From contig NZ_LDPY01000002.1 of NCBI RefSeq assembly GCF_001038505.1, positions 377,717 to 441,716 of the forward strand: a stretch of DNA of 64,000 nucleotides, given 5' to 3'. Of the stretch, positions 8,072 to 17,619 are shown piece by piece. The notes beneath the pieces are model-generated. The model was not told the origin of the DNA, ran no database searches, and saw nothing but the letters and a program-made list of their open reading frames with translations. The position numbers were made by a program, and so were the translations under genes. Origin of the DNA: Puniceibacterium sp. IMCC21224 (GTDB taxonomy: Bacteria > Pseudomonadota > Alphaproteobacteria > Rhodobacterales > Rhodobacteraceae). Every line of letters begins with the position of its first letter. Position 1 is the first letter of the stretch.

Positions 8072-9088
8072 ATGAAAAAGATCGACGTCTTTAACCACAT
8101 CTGGCCCGAACCGTTCTTTGAGGCGCTGATCAAGCAGATTGGTAGCATGAGCGACATGACCAAGCGGTCGGGTGACGTGCCGATGATGACTAGCCTCGAC
8201 CGCCGGTTCGAGGTGATGGACATGTTCGGCGACGACTATTGCCAGATCCTGTCGCTCGCCTCGCCGCCGCTGGAAAAGTTCGGCGATCCGGCCATCGCGC
8301 TTGAGCTGTCGCGCATCGGATCGGATTCCATGGCCGAGCTGTGCCAGAAATACCCCGAGCGGTTCCCCAGCTTTATCGGCACGGTGCCGATCACCCACCC
8401 CGACGGGTTGGTCGAGGAATCGCGCCGCGCGATCGAGGATCTGGGCGCCGTGGGGATGCAGGTGTTCACCAATGTCGCGGGCAAACCGCTGGACCTGCCG
8501 GAATACGCGCCGTTCTTTGACTATATGAACAGCGTCAAGAAACCGGTCTGGCTGCACCCGGCGCGGGGCCAGAACTTTGCCGATTACGACAGCGAGGACC
8601 GGTCGGAATACGAGATCTACTGGACCTTTGGCTGGCCATACGAGACCTCGGCCGCGATGGCGCGGATGGTGTTCTCAAAATTCTTCGACCAATGGCCCGA
8701 TCTCAAGGTCATCACCCACCATGCGGGCGGCATGATCCCCTATTTCGAAGGCCGCGTCGGCGCCGGATGGGACCAGATGGGCGCGCGCACCTCGGACCGC
8801 GACCTGTCGGTGGTCCGCACCTCGCTCAAGCGTCCGCATCTTGAGTATTTCAAGGAATTCTATGCCGACACCGCGTCCTTCGGGTCGCGCAAGGCAGTGG
8901 AACACGCTATCGAATTCTTTGGCGAGGATCGGGTGCTTTTCGCGTCGGACGCGCCGTTCGATCCCGAGGGCGGGCCCTATTACATTCGCGAGACGATCAA
9001 GCTGATCGAGTCGCTCGACATCAGCGATGAGCTGCGCCGCAAGATCTTTGTCGGCAACGCGGAAACACTGCTGGGCCGGAAATTCTGA
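8072..9088 (+). CDS. Amidohydrolase-superfamily enzyme (ACMSD-like, COG2159)
   Basis: ATG 8072 is chosen because the family begins KIDVF-x-HI-x-P right there; an upstream in-frame ATG overlaps the permease gene. 338 residues in a TIM-barrel metal-dependent fold. Visible ligand-region motifs are FNHIWPEPF (first strand, with a single His rather than HxH), VWLHPARG, ITHHAGGMIPYFEG and FASDAPFDPEGG (the Asp after strand 8). The family holds amino-carboxymuconate semialdehyde decarboxylase, resorcylate decarboxylases and related hydratases, so a decarboxylase or hydrolase of an imported carboxylate is likely. It is the last gene of the TAXI-TRAP operon. The exact reaction cannot be assigned. Confidence 0.85.
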   Translation: MKKIDVFNHIWPEPFFEALIKQIGSMSDMTKRSGDVPMMTSLDRRFEVMDMFGDDYCQILSLASPPLEKFGDPAIALELSRIGSDSMAELCQKYPERFPSFIGTVPITHPDGLVEESRRAIEDLGAVGMQVFTNVAGKPLDLPEYAPFFDYMNSVKKPVWLHPARGQNFADYDSEDRSEYEIYWTFGWPYETSAAMARMVFSKFFDQWPDLKVITHHAGGMIPYFEGRVGAGWDQMGARTSDRDLSVVRTSLKRPHLEYFKEFYADTASFGSRKAVEHAIEFFGEDRVLFASDAPFDPEGGPYYIRETIKLIESLDISDELRRKIFVGNAETLLGRKF

Positions 9089-9098
9089 GACACGCCAT

Positions 9099-9124
9099 CC
9101 GGCCCCGGGGAAACCCGGGGTCGG
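9099..9124 (+). terminator. Strong GC hairpin at end of TAXI operon
   Basis: An 11-bp stem (one G-T pair) with a GAAA tetraloop, core CCCCGGG-GAAA-CCCGGGG at 9103-9120, ten bases after the amidohydrolase stop. No T-run follows, so it may be an mRNA 3' end stabiliser or a weak terminator rather than a classical intrinsic one. Confidence 0.5.
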
Positions 9125-9622
9125 TCGAACATGCGCCCGGCCCAGACTGGGTGCGCCGAGGGTCCAGGCCTGTGGCAGCACCCGTCCCGCCGCTTGTGCA
9201 AGACGGGTCAGCGCAGCGTCTTCGTCCAGGGTCAGGTCGTGGCTGGCTAAGCGCCCCGCTGTTTGCCCCACGGCCCTGAGCGGGCCAGAACAACCCGGTT
9301 GCGGCGTCAGCGCAGCCAGCAAATCCAGCTGGATCTTTTCCGCCGACAGCTCTGCCGCCTTGACCTTGTCGCGCACGGCCTCGGTGACCGGGGGTGGCGC
9401 GGGGGTGGGGGGAGGTCCCTATTTTCAGCTGACGCCGCACCGCAGGTCAACCACCTGACAATGCCGTATAAAGTTGTGGTACGTTGATAGCGGCGGGGGC
9501 GAAAAATAAGGTTGATTGGTCATGCGCGGATAGAAACCTCTGAATATGTAGGTGGGATTTGAACCGGCCAAATATCTTCTCTCGTTTGCGGGTCGGGTGG
9601 TGCGACATTTAGATCGCGTTGT
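9125..9622. other. Stretch without a recognisable gene
   Basis: Minus-strand open frames cross 9130-9440 (for example a frame reading RDKVKAAELSAEKIQLDLLA) and look like coding DNA in composition. They run on into the antisense of the amidohydrolase and match no family I know. It may be a gene remnant. The part from about 9440 is AT-richer and seems to be debris beside the IS6 remnant. Confidence 0.3.
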
Positions 9623-10110
9623 TTAGATCTTTGTTGGCGCGATGGTCAGCGTCCGGGGCGAGTGTTTTGATCGGTTTGATAGAGTTTCGCAATTTGTCGG
9701 TGACGACCGCCCCCGGTTGGTCAAACCTGGCAACCAGTCTTTTGAAAAGCGCTTTGCCGCTTTGGCATTTCTGCGGGTTTGTACAAGAATATCAAGTACG
9801 TCTCCATCCACATCGATCCCGCGCCACAGCCAGTGTTTCTTGCTACGGATCATGATCACAACTTCGTCCATGTGCCACTTGTCCTTTGACCGTGGACGAT
9901 CCCGTCTGATGCAATCTGCAAAGTCTTGACCAAAGTGATTGACCACAGCCGGATCCCTTCCCGGCTGACAATCACACCCCGCGCAGCTAATAGGTCTTCA
10001 ACATCGGCCGTGCTCAAGACCAACCGGCGGTACGCCCAGACAGCGTGGGCAATGATCTCACCAGGGCAGCGGAAGCCTTAGAGGCGCGGCATATCATTTG
10101 CAAAATTCAT
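9623..10110 (-). pseudogene. IS6-family transposase remnant
   Basis: Read on the minus strand from ATG 10110: MNFANDMPRL, an in-frame stop (TAA, complement of 10078-10080), then GFRCPGEIIAHAVWAYRRL and VEDLLAARGVIVSREGIRLW, the N-terminal part of IS6-family transposases. After a frame change, KWHMDEVVIMIRSKKHWLWR and DILVQTRRNAKAAKRF give the start of the DDE domain. The C-terminal half is missing. One nonsense codon, at least one frameshift and 3' truncation make it inactive. A second IS6 remnant lies at 25.7 kb. Confidence 0.85.
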
Positions 10111-10218
10111 GGGGCTGACTGCAACACGGTCACAAAACTCCAATCGTCATCACAACACTCTGTTCTTGCGCCTGAAACCATATAGGTTACATTGTCAACA
10201 AGTAGGTTTTGACGTTAT

Positions 10219-10764
10219 ATGGAGCTCTTCGTGAGGATTGACGGGATCGGGCAGGATGACGACGACATCCGTTATCTGTTCTCCTACAACCTTCAGCGGT
10301 TAGCCTCCCTGTCGTCACGGATTGCGTTGCTGGACATCAAACCTAGCTTTGGCATCAACATTCATGACTGGCGGGCGATGGCGGTGCTGGATTTCCTCGG
10401 CGTTGCGCCTCTGCACACGCTGGCTAAACGCGCGGGCGTACAGAAAAGCCAAATGAGCCGCACCGTCTCGGCGCTGGAAGAGCGCGGCTTCATCGAGCGT
10501 GAGGTGAATCCCGAAGACAAGCGCAGCGTGCATTTGCGGCTGGCCCCGGCAGGACGCAAGCTGGTGGCCGATATCCTGTCCGCATCGCGGGAACGCAACC
10601 GTCAGATGCTGCAGCACCTGACCGAGGACGAGCGTTGCGAACTCATGCGGCTGATGGAAAAGATCACTGTGGGATCGCTCGACTACCTGCGTGCGCTCAA
10701 GGGCGAAGGTGAGACCCGCCGCCCGCCTCCGCCCGCCACAATTTTTGAGACCGAGATCCTTTAA
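10219..10764 (+). CDS. MarR-family transcriptional regulator
   Basis: A 181-residue winged-helix protein. It has the MarR core: an N-terminal dimerisation helix, HDWRAMAVLDFLG, LAKRAGVQKSQMSRTVSALE (recognition helix), then the wing ERGFIEREVNPEDKRS with the diagnostic D-x-R and LRLAPAGRKLV. It probably controls the convergent catabolic operon, whose last gene overlaps its stop by four bases, and perhaps its own promoter. MarR proteins usually bind a pathway ligand (often an aromatic acid or a CoA thioester) and release DNA. The upstream TTGT-CA-ACAA (10192-10201) is a possible autoregulatory site. The start is not certain; a GTG at 10231 is an alternative. Confidence 0.9.
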   Translation: MELFVRIDGIGQDDDDIRYLFSYNLQRLASLSSRIALLDIKPSFGINIHDWRAMAVLDFLGVAPLHTLAKRAGVQKSQMSRTVSALEERGFIEREVNPEDKRSVHLRLAPAGRKLVADILSASRERNRQMLQHLTEDERCELMRLMEKITVGSLDYLRALKGEGETRRPPPPATIFETEIL

Positions 10765-11843
10765 CCCGTCCACTCCGCCAACCACGGACTCTGACGAATC
10801 TGTCCGAAACCCGGTCCTTTCTGGGGGATCAACAGGCCGTCCCTGACGGTGGGCCAAAGGTGGTCGCCATCATCGAAATGGGCGAATTCTGCGCATTCCG
10901 CCGGTCCCTTGGTCGGGCACAACGCGGCAAGCGTAGCGGTGGCGAGGGTGACAAGCGGGCCGCCAAAGGCGGTCCCAAGTCGGGCATAGACACCGCGACC
11001 CGCCCCGCGCAATGCCATGTCGCGCGAGGGCAGCAGCCCGCCCGAGCGGGCAAGTTTCAGGCTGATGCCATCGGCAGCCTCTGCCGTCAACACGGCGTCA
11101 AGATCATCGGCGTCAAACAGCCCTTCATCCGCCTCGATCCGCGCGTGCGACTGCTGTCGAACCGTGGCCAGTGAAGCGCGGTCGTTGGCGGGCACAGGCT
11201 GCTCCAGCGACCAGATGTCGTGGGGGCGCAGGGCGCGCTCCAGTCGCAGGGCGCCGCAGGTGTCATAGGCCTGATTGGCGTCCACGGTCAGGGTGATGCC
11301 CGCTCCCACGGCGCCGCGCACGGCGGCGATGCGGGCGATATCAGCTTCGTGGTCTCCAGTCCCCTTCAGCTTCAGGGCGCGATAGCCCTCGGCCACCAGC
11401 GACCCGGCGATGTCGGCCATGCGGACCGGGGATTTCACCGGGATGATGCGCAGAACCTCGACAGCCCGTGGTGCCCCACCCAGCATCGCGGCAACAGAGG
11501 CACCGGCACCGCGCGCCGCAAGGTCGAGCAGTGCCATTTCAGCGGCGGACCGGGCAGCGTTGCGCGCCCTTGAACAGGGTCCAAGCCGCGCCACGCAAGC
11601 GTCCAGATCCGACAGATCCGCCGCCAAGAGACCCGCTGCGATGCTACAGGCGGTGGTCTCAAGCACCTCGGGCGTGGTGTCGAGATGCGGCAGGAAGGGC
11701 GCATAACCCTCTCCCATCCGGTCACCGGCCCGAAGCGCCACCCGCACGCCGAGCAATTCCGGCACATCCCGGCCCGCATAGTGCCACTCGGGGTCAAGGT
11801 TGCGGTGCGTTACCGGGGCGACGGACCAGGCCTCAATCCTCAT
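10761..11843 (-). CDS. Enolase-superfamily enzyme (mandelate racemase/muconate lactonising family)
   Basis: 360 residues with an N-terminal capping domain and a C-terminal barrel. Active-site elements of the MLE subgroup are visible: the K-x-K lysines in RALKLKG, metal ligands in LTVDANQAY (Asp), SLEQPV (Glu) and ARIEADEGL (Asp/Glu), and the opposing lysine in ISLKLARSGG. It should abstract a proton alpha to a carboxylate, as in racemisation, dehydration or cycloisomerisation. The ATG overlaps the stop of the TRAP permease gene (11840-11843), placing it last in a transporter-catabolic operon. A second family member lies in the divergent operon (22454-23575). Substrate unknown. Confidence 0.88.
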   Translation of the reverse strand: MRIEAWSVAPVTHRNLDPEWHYAGRDVPELLGVRVALRAGDRMGEGYAPFLPHLDTTPEVLETTACSIAAGLLAADLSDLDACVARLGPCSRARNAARSAAEMALLDLAARGAGASVAAMLGGAPRAVEVLRIIPVKSPVRMADIAGSLVAEGYRALKLKGTGDHEADIARIAAVRGAVGAGITLTVDANQAYDTCGALRLERALRPHDIWSLEQPVPANDRASLATVRQQSHARIEADEGLFDADDLDAVLTAEAADGISLKLARSGGLLPSRDMALRGAGRGVYARLGTAFGGPLVTLATATLAALCPTKGPAECAEFAHFDDGDHLWPTVRDGLLIPQKGPGFGQIRQSPWLAEWTG

Positions 11844-13777
11844 CGCGCAGTGGCGCGCTGTTTGCGCCTCAGCAGACCGTAGCCCATGATACCCACGAAC
11901 AGCGCCAGCCCCAGCACATCGGTATGCGCCTCGGGGATCAGCAGGCTCAGCCCCGCCGCCCCGGCGATCATGCGAGGGATCAGGGACAGACGGCCTACGA
12001 AGTGCAGATAACCCTCAAAGGCGCAGGCGATAAGCCAGATGGCGATGCCCGCCGTGCCGATGGATTGCAGCACCTCCCACAGCCCGCCGCGCAGGATCAG
12101 CGCGGGGTTCAGCACAAAGGCAAAGGGCAGGATGAACAATACCGAACCCAGGCGCATCGCCTTCAACCCGGTGCGCAGATTGCCGCTGCCTGCGATCCCT
12201 GCCGCGACCACGGCGGCGAGCGCCACGGGCGGGGTGATGTAGGACAGCATCCCCCAATAAAGGATGAACAGATGGCTCGCCACCACGTCTAGTCCCTGCT
12301 GGGTCAGCGCCGGGCCCAAGATGATGGCGAGGAAAATGTAGCAGGCCGAGGCCGTCATTCCCATACCCAACACAAAGCTGGTCAGCGCGCCAAAGATCAG
12401 CAGCAGGTAGACATTGTCACCCGCCGCAAACACCAGCTCGCGCGACACTGAACTGCCGACGCCCGTGATCGACAGCGATCCGACGATCAGCCCGATCCCC
12501 GCAAGGATCCCGTAAAGGTAAGCAGACGAGCGTCCGGTTTCGACCAGCGTTTCGGTGATCAAGCCCCAGATCGCGCGCGGGGTGCGCAGGATGGCGATGG
12601 CCAGCATGAACCCGGCGCTGAAGAAGGGCGCGCTACGCTCCATATGGGCGAACAGGATCAGCCCGACCAGCATCAGCACACCGACCAGATGTGGCCAGCC
12701 CTCGCGCAGGGTGTCGCCAAGGTTCGGCAGTTCGTCTTCCGGCAGGCCGGACAGCCCGTTGCGCGCGGCATAGGCGTCGACCTGCAAGAGCAGCGCCGCA
12801 TAGAACAGCACGGCGGGCAGGATCGCGGCGGACACGACGGTGGAATAGGGCACGTTCAGGAATGACGCCATGATAAAGCCCGCCGCCCCCATCACCGGCG
12901 GCATGATCGACCCACCAGTCGAGGCGCAGGCCTCCACCGCGCCGGCGTAATGCGCCGGGTAGCCGCAGCGCTTCATCGTGGGGATAGTGAACGCCCCAGT
13001 CGAGATGACGTTCGACACCACCGACCCCGAAAGCGAGCCGAACAGCCCCGACGAGATGATCGACACCTTGGCAGGCCCACCCCGCGCCCGTCCCATCAGG
13101 GCCGAGGCGAAATCCATAAAGAACTTGCCGCCCCCGGTCACGGTCAGCGCCGCCCCGAACAGCAGGTAGCCAATGACCAACTCGCTCACCACCTGCACCG
13201 GCACGCCGACAATCGCGCCCGAGCCCATGACAAAGGCCGAAAGCGTCTCGCGCGGGGTATACTGGCTGCCCCACAGCAGGCCGGGCATGTGATCGGCAAA
13301 GATCGGGAAGACCGCAAAGGCGAGGCAGATGCAGAACAGGACCGTGCCACCCGTGCGTCGCAGCCCTTCGAGGATCAGCAGAAACAGCGCAAGCGCCGCC
13401 AGCGTCGGGGCAGTCGGCGCTTCGAAATCCCAGCCCCGGTTGATGATGTCCCCAGCGATCGAGGCGAAATAGCCCCCTGTCGCCAATGCGATGGCGGCAA
13501 AGGCCCAGTCGTACAGTGGCACGCGGAATTCGTCTGCCTGGCGCATGGGAAAGGTCAGGAAAAGTATCGAAAAGAACATGCCGATCAGCGCGTAGTAGAA
13601 CCCGGTGGAGGGAAGCTGAAAGCCCCCGATCCGCAGCAAAAACACTTGGTTCGCTACCAGCAGCAGCGCCAGCGCGGTGATCGGAAAGACCACCCAGCGC
13701 GTCTGATGCAGGCGCGTGGTTTCGGGTCGGACGTCAGTTGCGGAAATGTCGGGGTGAGTCATTGCAGCGTCGACCAT
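11840..13777 (-). CDS. TRAP transporter fused permease (DctQ-DctM)
   Basis: 645 residues with many hydrophobic segments, homologous to the permease at 6127-8040. DctM marks are SGLFGSLSGSVVSNVISTGA, CASTGGSIMPPVMGAAGFIM and FVLGMGMTASACYIFLAI. It partners the TAXI binding protein encoded just upstream (57-base gap containing a hairpin). An internal ATG at 13762 is an alternative start. It overlaps the following enolase-family gene by four bases. Role: ion-coupled uptake of the carboxylate that the CoA-dependent enzymes of this operon presumably break down. Confidence 0.92.
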   Translation of the reverse strand: MVDAAMTHPDISATDVRPETTRLHQTRWVVFPITALALLLVANQVFLLRIGGFQLPSTGFYYALIGMFFSILFLTFPMRQADEFRVPLYDWAFAAIALATGGYFASIAGDIINRGWDFEAPTAPTLAALALFLLILEGLRRTGGTVLFCICLAFAVFPIFADHMPGLLWGSQYTPRETLSAFVMGSGAIVGVPVQVVSELVIGYLLFGAALTVTGGGKFFMDFASALMGRARGGPAKVSIISSGLFGSLSGSVVSNVISTGAFTIPTMKRCGYPAHYAGAVEACASTGGSIMPPVMGAAGFIMASFLNVPYSTVVSAAILPAVLFYAALLLQVDAYAARNGLSGLPEDELPNLGDTLREGWPHLVGVLMLVGLILFAHMERSAPFFSAGFMLAIAILRTPRAIWGLITETLVETGRSSAYLYGILAGIGLIVGSLSITGVGSSVSRELVFAAGDNVYLLLIFGALTSFVLGMGMTASACYIFLAIILGPALTQQGLDVVASHLFILYWGMLSYITPPVALAAVVAAGIAGSGNLRTGLKAMRLGSVLFILPFAFVLNPALILRGGLWEVLQSIGTAGIAIWLIACAFEGYLHFVGRLSLIPRMIAGAAGLSLLIPEAHTDVLGLALFVGIMGYGLLRRKQRATAR

Positions 13778-13802
13778 GGCGAACCTGTCTGGAAAAGAGG
13801 GT

Positions 13803-13827
13803 GCGGCCGGGAAAGTGTCCCGACCGC
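13803..13827 (-). promoter_or_regulatory. Intercistronic hairpin after TAXI binding-protein gene
   Basis: On the minus strand, GCGGTCGGGA and TCCCGGCCGC form a 10-bp stem (one G-U pair) with a 5-base loop. It lies in the gap between the binding-protein stop (13835) and the permease start (13777). There is no T-tract. It matches the position of hairpins after the other solute-binding-protein genes in this window. Confidence 0.6.
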
Positions 13828-13834
13828 AGGGGCA

Positions 13835-14971
13835 TCACAGATGCTTGGCGCGGAACTCGTCCCAGAACGCCGACCAGTCCTTGTCGGCAAGGCCCTGATC
13901 GTCCGCCGCTTCGGTCGCGGCAGTCCAGGCCTCCTGCACCGAGGCGAGGCGGGCGAGTCGCTTGGTGTTCCAGACTTCGTCAGCCTCGGTCCAGACACCG
14001 ATCTCCTCAAAATATCGCTTGGCGCCGTCGTGGCAGGGGGAATCATAGGGCGGGTGTCCGGCCTTGTTCGGGTCGTAATTGACCATCACCGGCGCGGCGT
14101 CCTTGTACAGCGGATAGCCTTCGACGATGGCCTTGGTGATATCATAAACCTCGTCCTCCGGGGTCTCGCCAAAGACCGACAGGATCGGGTAGCGGTACCC
14201 CACCAACGGCACCGGGGCTTCGGGCGTGGCGCCCGGACCCTGTGTCATAGTTGACGGCGCGAACAGCGGCGCGGTATTGTTGATCCGCTCCCAACCGGTC
14301 GCGTCATCCGCCGGAACCGGCAGCCAGCCGATGCCCTTTGGGCTGGCCTCGATCTCGCGCAGGATGGATGCGCCGACCACGGCGCCTGCCGCCTCTACCG
14401 TGCCGTCCAGCACCGCCTGAAGGCCCTGACTATAGCCCGGCACTTCGATCGCCTCGACGTCGTCCCAGGTGAGCCCGGCAAAGGCCAGCACGCCGGCAAT
14501 CTTGAAGTTTGTCGACGGATGCGCCTGGATCTTCGCGACACGCTTGCCCTTGAGGTCAGCGATCGTCTTGGGGCCGTCGCCGGTCGTCACGATGCCGAAC
14601 AGCGCCTCGCGGCCCATCAATGCACGCAGATCTTGCGGGCCCCATTCACGGGTCGAGAAATCGAACAGCGCCTCGGTGGCGAAATAGGCCTCGTTCGCCA
14701 AGTAGCCCAGCGACACGCGACCGGATTTCAGCATCATCATCCGCCCGACCGAGGTTCCCGATGGCACCACCCGAATGCGCGAACCGTGCTGTTCGATCAG
14801 CGCATTGGCAACCGCCGTCGCTTCGATATAGCCCGACGAGCCAACATCGGCGGCGGTCCACTGCATTTTTTCGGGCAGTTCGGCCCGCAGCGCGCCGGGC
14901 ATGGCAAGGGTTGCCCCCGCCGCCATGGTGGTGCGCTTCAGGAACGCCCGTCTGGTTAGATCGCAAATCAT
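13835..14971 (-). CDS. TAXI-family TRAP solute-binding protein with Tat-type signal
   Basis: 378 residues from ATG 14971, preceded by GAGGAGGAGAAAGAC. The N-terminus TRRAFLKRTTMAAGATLAMP is a twin-arginine signal, suggesting export of a folded protein. The mature part has TAXI features: WTAADVGSSGYIEATAVANA, RVVPSGTSVGRMMMLKSGRV and the hinge KTIADLKGKRVAKIQ. It is longer than the 316-residue TAXI protein at 5090 but belongs to the same family. It binds the substrate for the fused permease downstream. It sits between the CoA-pathway genes and the permease, tying uptake to that pathway. Confidence 0.9.
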   Translation of the reverse strand: MICDLTRRAFLKRTTMAAGATLAMPGALRAELPEKMQWTAADVGSSGYIEATAVANALIEQHGSRIRVVPSGTSVGRMMMLKSGRVSLGYLANEAYFATEALFDFSTREWGPQDLRALMGREALFGIVTTGDGPKTIADLKGKRVAKIQAHPSTNFKIAGVLAFAGLTWDDVEAIEVPGYSQGLQAVLDGTVEAAGAVVGASILREIEASPKGIGWLPVPADDATGWERINNTAPLFAPSTMTQGPGATPEAPVPLVGYRYPILSVFGETPEDEVYDITKAIVEGYPLYKDAAPVMVNYDPNKAGHPPYDSPCHDGAKRYFEEIGVWTEADEVWNTKRLARLASVQEAWTAATEAADDQGLADKDWSAFWDEFRAKHL

Positions 14972-15016
14972 GTCTTTCTCCTCCTCTGGTGTCGGGCATT
15001 TTCGCCCGCTTAGGGT

Positions 15017-16003
15017 CTAAAGCGCCGGTTGCGGCGCATTGGTCGGGACGGGCTGCGGCAAGGACCGCACGCAGACAACGTAATCCCTAGCAATTTCGGC
15101 CACGATCTCGGCGGCGGGCATGATCCGGCTTACAAGACCGGCGCTTTGGCCTGCCTCCAGCTTGCCGCGGCGCATGTCGCCATCGAAGGCCGCCATCTTG
15201 AGCGTGCTGGCGGCAAAGGTTTCGCGGCGCTGATCGTCGGGCGCGGCGGCGCGTTCCAGCGCGGCCATCTCTTCGGCAAAGTCATTGCTCAGGGTGCGGA
15301 TCATGCCAAAGCCACGCCCCACGGTGCGGGTGTCGGCCACGCCAGCGCCGATGACCGCCTGTTTGTAGCCGTCGACAACCCCGGCCTCGGGCGTCGCAAT
15401 AAAGCGGGTGCCGAAATTCGCCGCCCCCGCCCCCAGCGCCAGCGCAGAGGCCAGTCCCTGCCCGTCGGCAAACCCGCCCGAAGCGACCAGCGGGATGCGC
15501 CCCTCTGTCGCCTTGGCCACGGCCCGTACCAGCACCAGAGTTGACACCAAGTCCGCAGGCGGATGCCCCCCGGCCTCTCCGCCGACGACGATCAGACCGT
15601 CGACGCCCTTTTCCGCCGCTTTCACCGCATGAAGCTCGGATGCGACGACGTGCAGGCAGATGGTGCCCACGGCGCGGAACCGGTCGAGGTATTTCTGCGG
15701 TCCGCCCTGCGAGGCGATGAGAATAGGGATGCGCTTGGCTTCCAGCAGGTCCAGCAAGTCCTCGGCACCCTTGCGGTAAAGCGGCATGTTGACGGCAAAG
15801 GGCCGGTCGGTGCCCGCGCGGATCGTATCAATCGCCTCTTCCAGCGCATCAAGCCGCATCGGCCCAGCCGCGATCACCCCCAGCCCCCCGGCGCGCGACA
15901 CCGCCAGTGGCAGCGCGGCGTTGGACGACGCCCAAGACATCCCCGCCTGAAGGATTGGCAGGTCGATGCCCAGCAGCCGGGTAACAGAGGTTTCGATCTT
16001 CAT
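15017..16003 (-). CDS. Nitronate monooxygenase / enoyl reductase-like FMN protein
   Basis: 328 residues in a TIM-barrel FMN fold. Landmarks are PILQAGMSWASSNAALPLAV and AGGLGVIAAGPM at the N-terminus, the central VVGGEAGGHPP with the family's catalytic-loop His, and VASGGFADGQGLASALALGA binding the FMN phosphate. The family covers nitronate monooxygenases (2-nitropropane dioxygenase) and FabK-type enoyl reductases. In acyl-CoA operons such genes often have an unproven role, perhaps reducing or oxidising an acyl-CoA intermediate. It overlaps the acyl-CoA synthetase gene by four bases. Fold secure, reaction not. Confidence 0.85.
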   Translation of the reverse strand: MKIETSVTRLLGIDLPILQAGMSWASSNAALPLAVSRAGGLGVIAAGPMRLDALEEAIDTIRAGTDRPFAVNMPLYRKGAEDLLDLLEAKRIPILIASQGGPQKYLDRFRAVGTICLHVVASELHAVKAAEKGVDGLIVVGGEAGGHPPADLVSTLVLVRAVAKATEGRIPLVASGGFADGQGLASALALGAGAANFGTRFIATPEAGVVDGYKQAVIGAGVADTRTVGRGFGMIRTLSNDFAEEMAALERAAAPDDQRRETFAASTLKMAAFDGDMRRGKLEAGQSAGLVSRIMPAAEIVAEIARDYVVCVRSLPQPVPTNAPQPAL

Positions 16004-17619
16004 GCGGCGTGCTCCTCTTCCAGCAGGGCGCGGGCATGGGCGGCCAGCTTGGTCTTTTGAATCTTCGACGAAGCGGTCATGCCGATGTCTTCGAACCCGT
16101 TGACGATCCAGACATGACGCGGCACTTTGAACCCGGCCATCTTGTCGCGGGCCCAGTCGATCAGCGCATCGGGGGACAGGCTTTCGCCCTCGTTCAGGAT
16201 GAGGAAGACGGCGCAGACCTCGACCAGACGATCATCCGGGACACCGACCACCTGCGCCTGCTTGATCGCAGGGTGTTGATGCAGCCGGTCCTCGACCTCT
16301 TCTGGCGACACGTTCTCACCCCCGACCCGCACGATGTTTTTGAGCCGCCCGACAAACTCCAGCCGCCCGTCTTCGCCGATGCGGCCAAGGTCGCCCGTCG
16401 ACAGCCAGCCATCGGCGGACAGGGTTTCGGTAGTCTTGTCGGGCATGTCGTAATAGCCCTGCATCACCGACCAGCCACGCACCCGGATTTCCCCTGCGCC
16501 GCCGGGGCCGCAGGCCGCACCGGTGGCAGGGTCGATGACGACCACCTCCAGTCCCGGTTGCGGACGCATCCGTCCGCCTGTGCGCACGTCCTCGGGTTCC
16601 CACCAGCAGGATTGGGCGATGTTGGGCGAGGCTTCGGACAGGCCATAGCCCGACACCACCTCACGCGCGTTCATCTCTGTCGCGACGCGGCGCAGCACCG
16701 CCTGCGACCCGGCAATCCAGCCGCCGCGAAGGCACAGCTTGCGCGCCGCCCGGGACGGATGGTTGAGCAGCATCAGCGCCATGGTGTCATTGCCGGAGAA
16801 ATGCGTGCACCGTTCGTCTTCGAGCATGAGCAGAGCCTGTTCCGGCTCGAACCGCGTCATCGTCACCAACGTGGCGAGATTCTGAAGGCAGGCGAGGATC
16901 GACAGGGTTGAGCCCGCGACATGAAAGAACGGCCGCGAGGAATGAAAGCGATCCCCCGTGCGCAGCCCGATGCGCTGCCCAGACACGAACCCGTTGCCAA
17001 GCATGTTGCGGTGGGTCAGCATCACCCCCTTGGGAAAGGCGGTGGTGCCCGAGGTATACTGGATTAGCAGTGTATCGTCAGGGGTGGCCTGCGGGCCTGG
17101 GTCAGCTTTGCCATCGGCCATGAAATCGCCCCACGCCATGCAGGCGGCGGGCACATCGTCCCCCAGTACGACAATCTCACGCAGGTCGGGCAGTGCCGCA
17201 TCCGGCAGGCCCGAGACGATGCCCGGCGCGATGTCGCGCAGGATCGCGATGAAATCCGCGTTCAGCAGGGTGTCGGCGGTGAACAGGCGGGTGACGCGGG
17301 ACTGGCGCAGCGCGTAGGCGATCTCGTCCGCCTTCAGCCGGGTGTTCACCGGCACGCTGATCGCACCGAGGGTTCCGAGGGCAAGAAACAGCGCCTCGAA
17401 CGCGATTCCATTGCCTAGGCAGATGCCCACGTGGTCGCCCTTTCGCACCCCGCTTGCGGCCAGCGCGGCGCGGATTCCCGCCACACGGTCGGCCAGCTGG
17501 GCAAAGGTTGCGCGGCCATCGGGGGCGACCAGCGCCTCGACATCCGGGGCTAGGGCGGCGGCGCGAAACAGCGCATCCTGCACTGACACCGGGCAAAGGG
17601 CGTCGATGACAAAGCTCAT
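16000..17619 (-). CDS. Acyl-CoA synthetase (AMP-forming ligase)
   Basis: 539 residues from ATG 17619 (AGAAGG before it; ATGA overlap with the upstream hydratase stop). The open frame extends far upstream, but only antisense or out-of-frame sequence is there. It has the ATP/AMP loop YTSGTTAFPKGVMLTHRNM, GYGLSEAS, the acid motif DGWLSTGDLGRI, the hinge GRLKNIVRVGGENVSPEEVE and the catalytic lysine in SSKIQKTK near the C-terminus. It activates a carboxylic acid with ATP and CoA. In this operon it would prime the imported acid for the CoA transferase, hydratases and lyase. Acid specificity is unknown. Confidence 0.92.
   Translation of the reverse strand: MSFVIDALCPVSVQDALFRAAALAPDVEALVAPDGRATFAQLADRVAGIRAALAASGVRKGDHVGICLGNGIAFEALFLALGTLGAISVPVNTRLKADEIAYALRQSRVTRLFTADTLLNADFIAILRDIAPGIVSGLPDAALPDLREIVVLGDDVPAACMAWGDFMADGKADPGPQATPDDTLLIQYTSGTTAFPKGVMLTHRNMLGNGFVSGQRIGLRTGDRFHSSRPFFHVAGSTLSILACLQNLATLVTMTRFEPEQALLMLEDERCTHFSGNDTMALMLLNHPSRAARKLCLRGGWIAGSQAVLRRVATEMNAREVVSGYGLSEASPNIAQSCWWEPEDVRTGGRMRPQPGLEVVVIDPATGAACGPGGAGEIRVRGWSVMQGYYDMPDKTTETLSADGWLSTGDLGRIGEDGRLEFVGRLKNIVRVGGENVSPEEVEDRLHQHPAIKQAQVVGVPDDRLVEVCAVFLILNEGESLSPDALIDWARDKMAGFKVPRHVWIVNGFEDIGMTASSKIQKTKLAAHARALLEEEHAA

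Noticed and set aside
12950..14254. A 434-codon plus-strand open frame
   Set aside because: Antisense to the TRAP permease and TAXI genes, very polar, no recognised domain.
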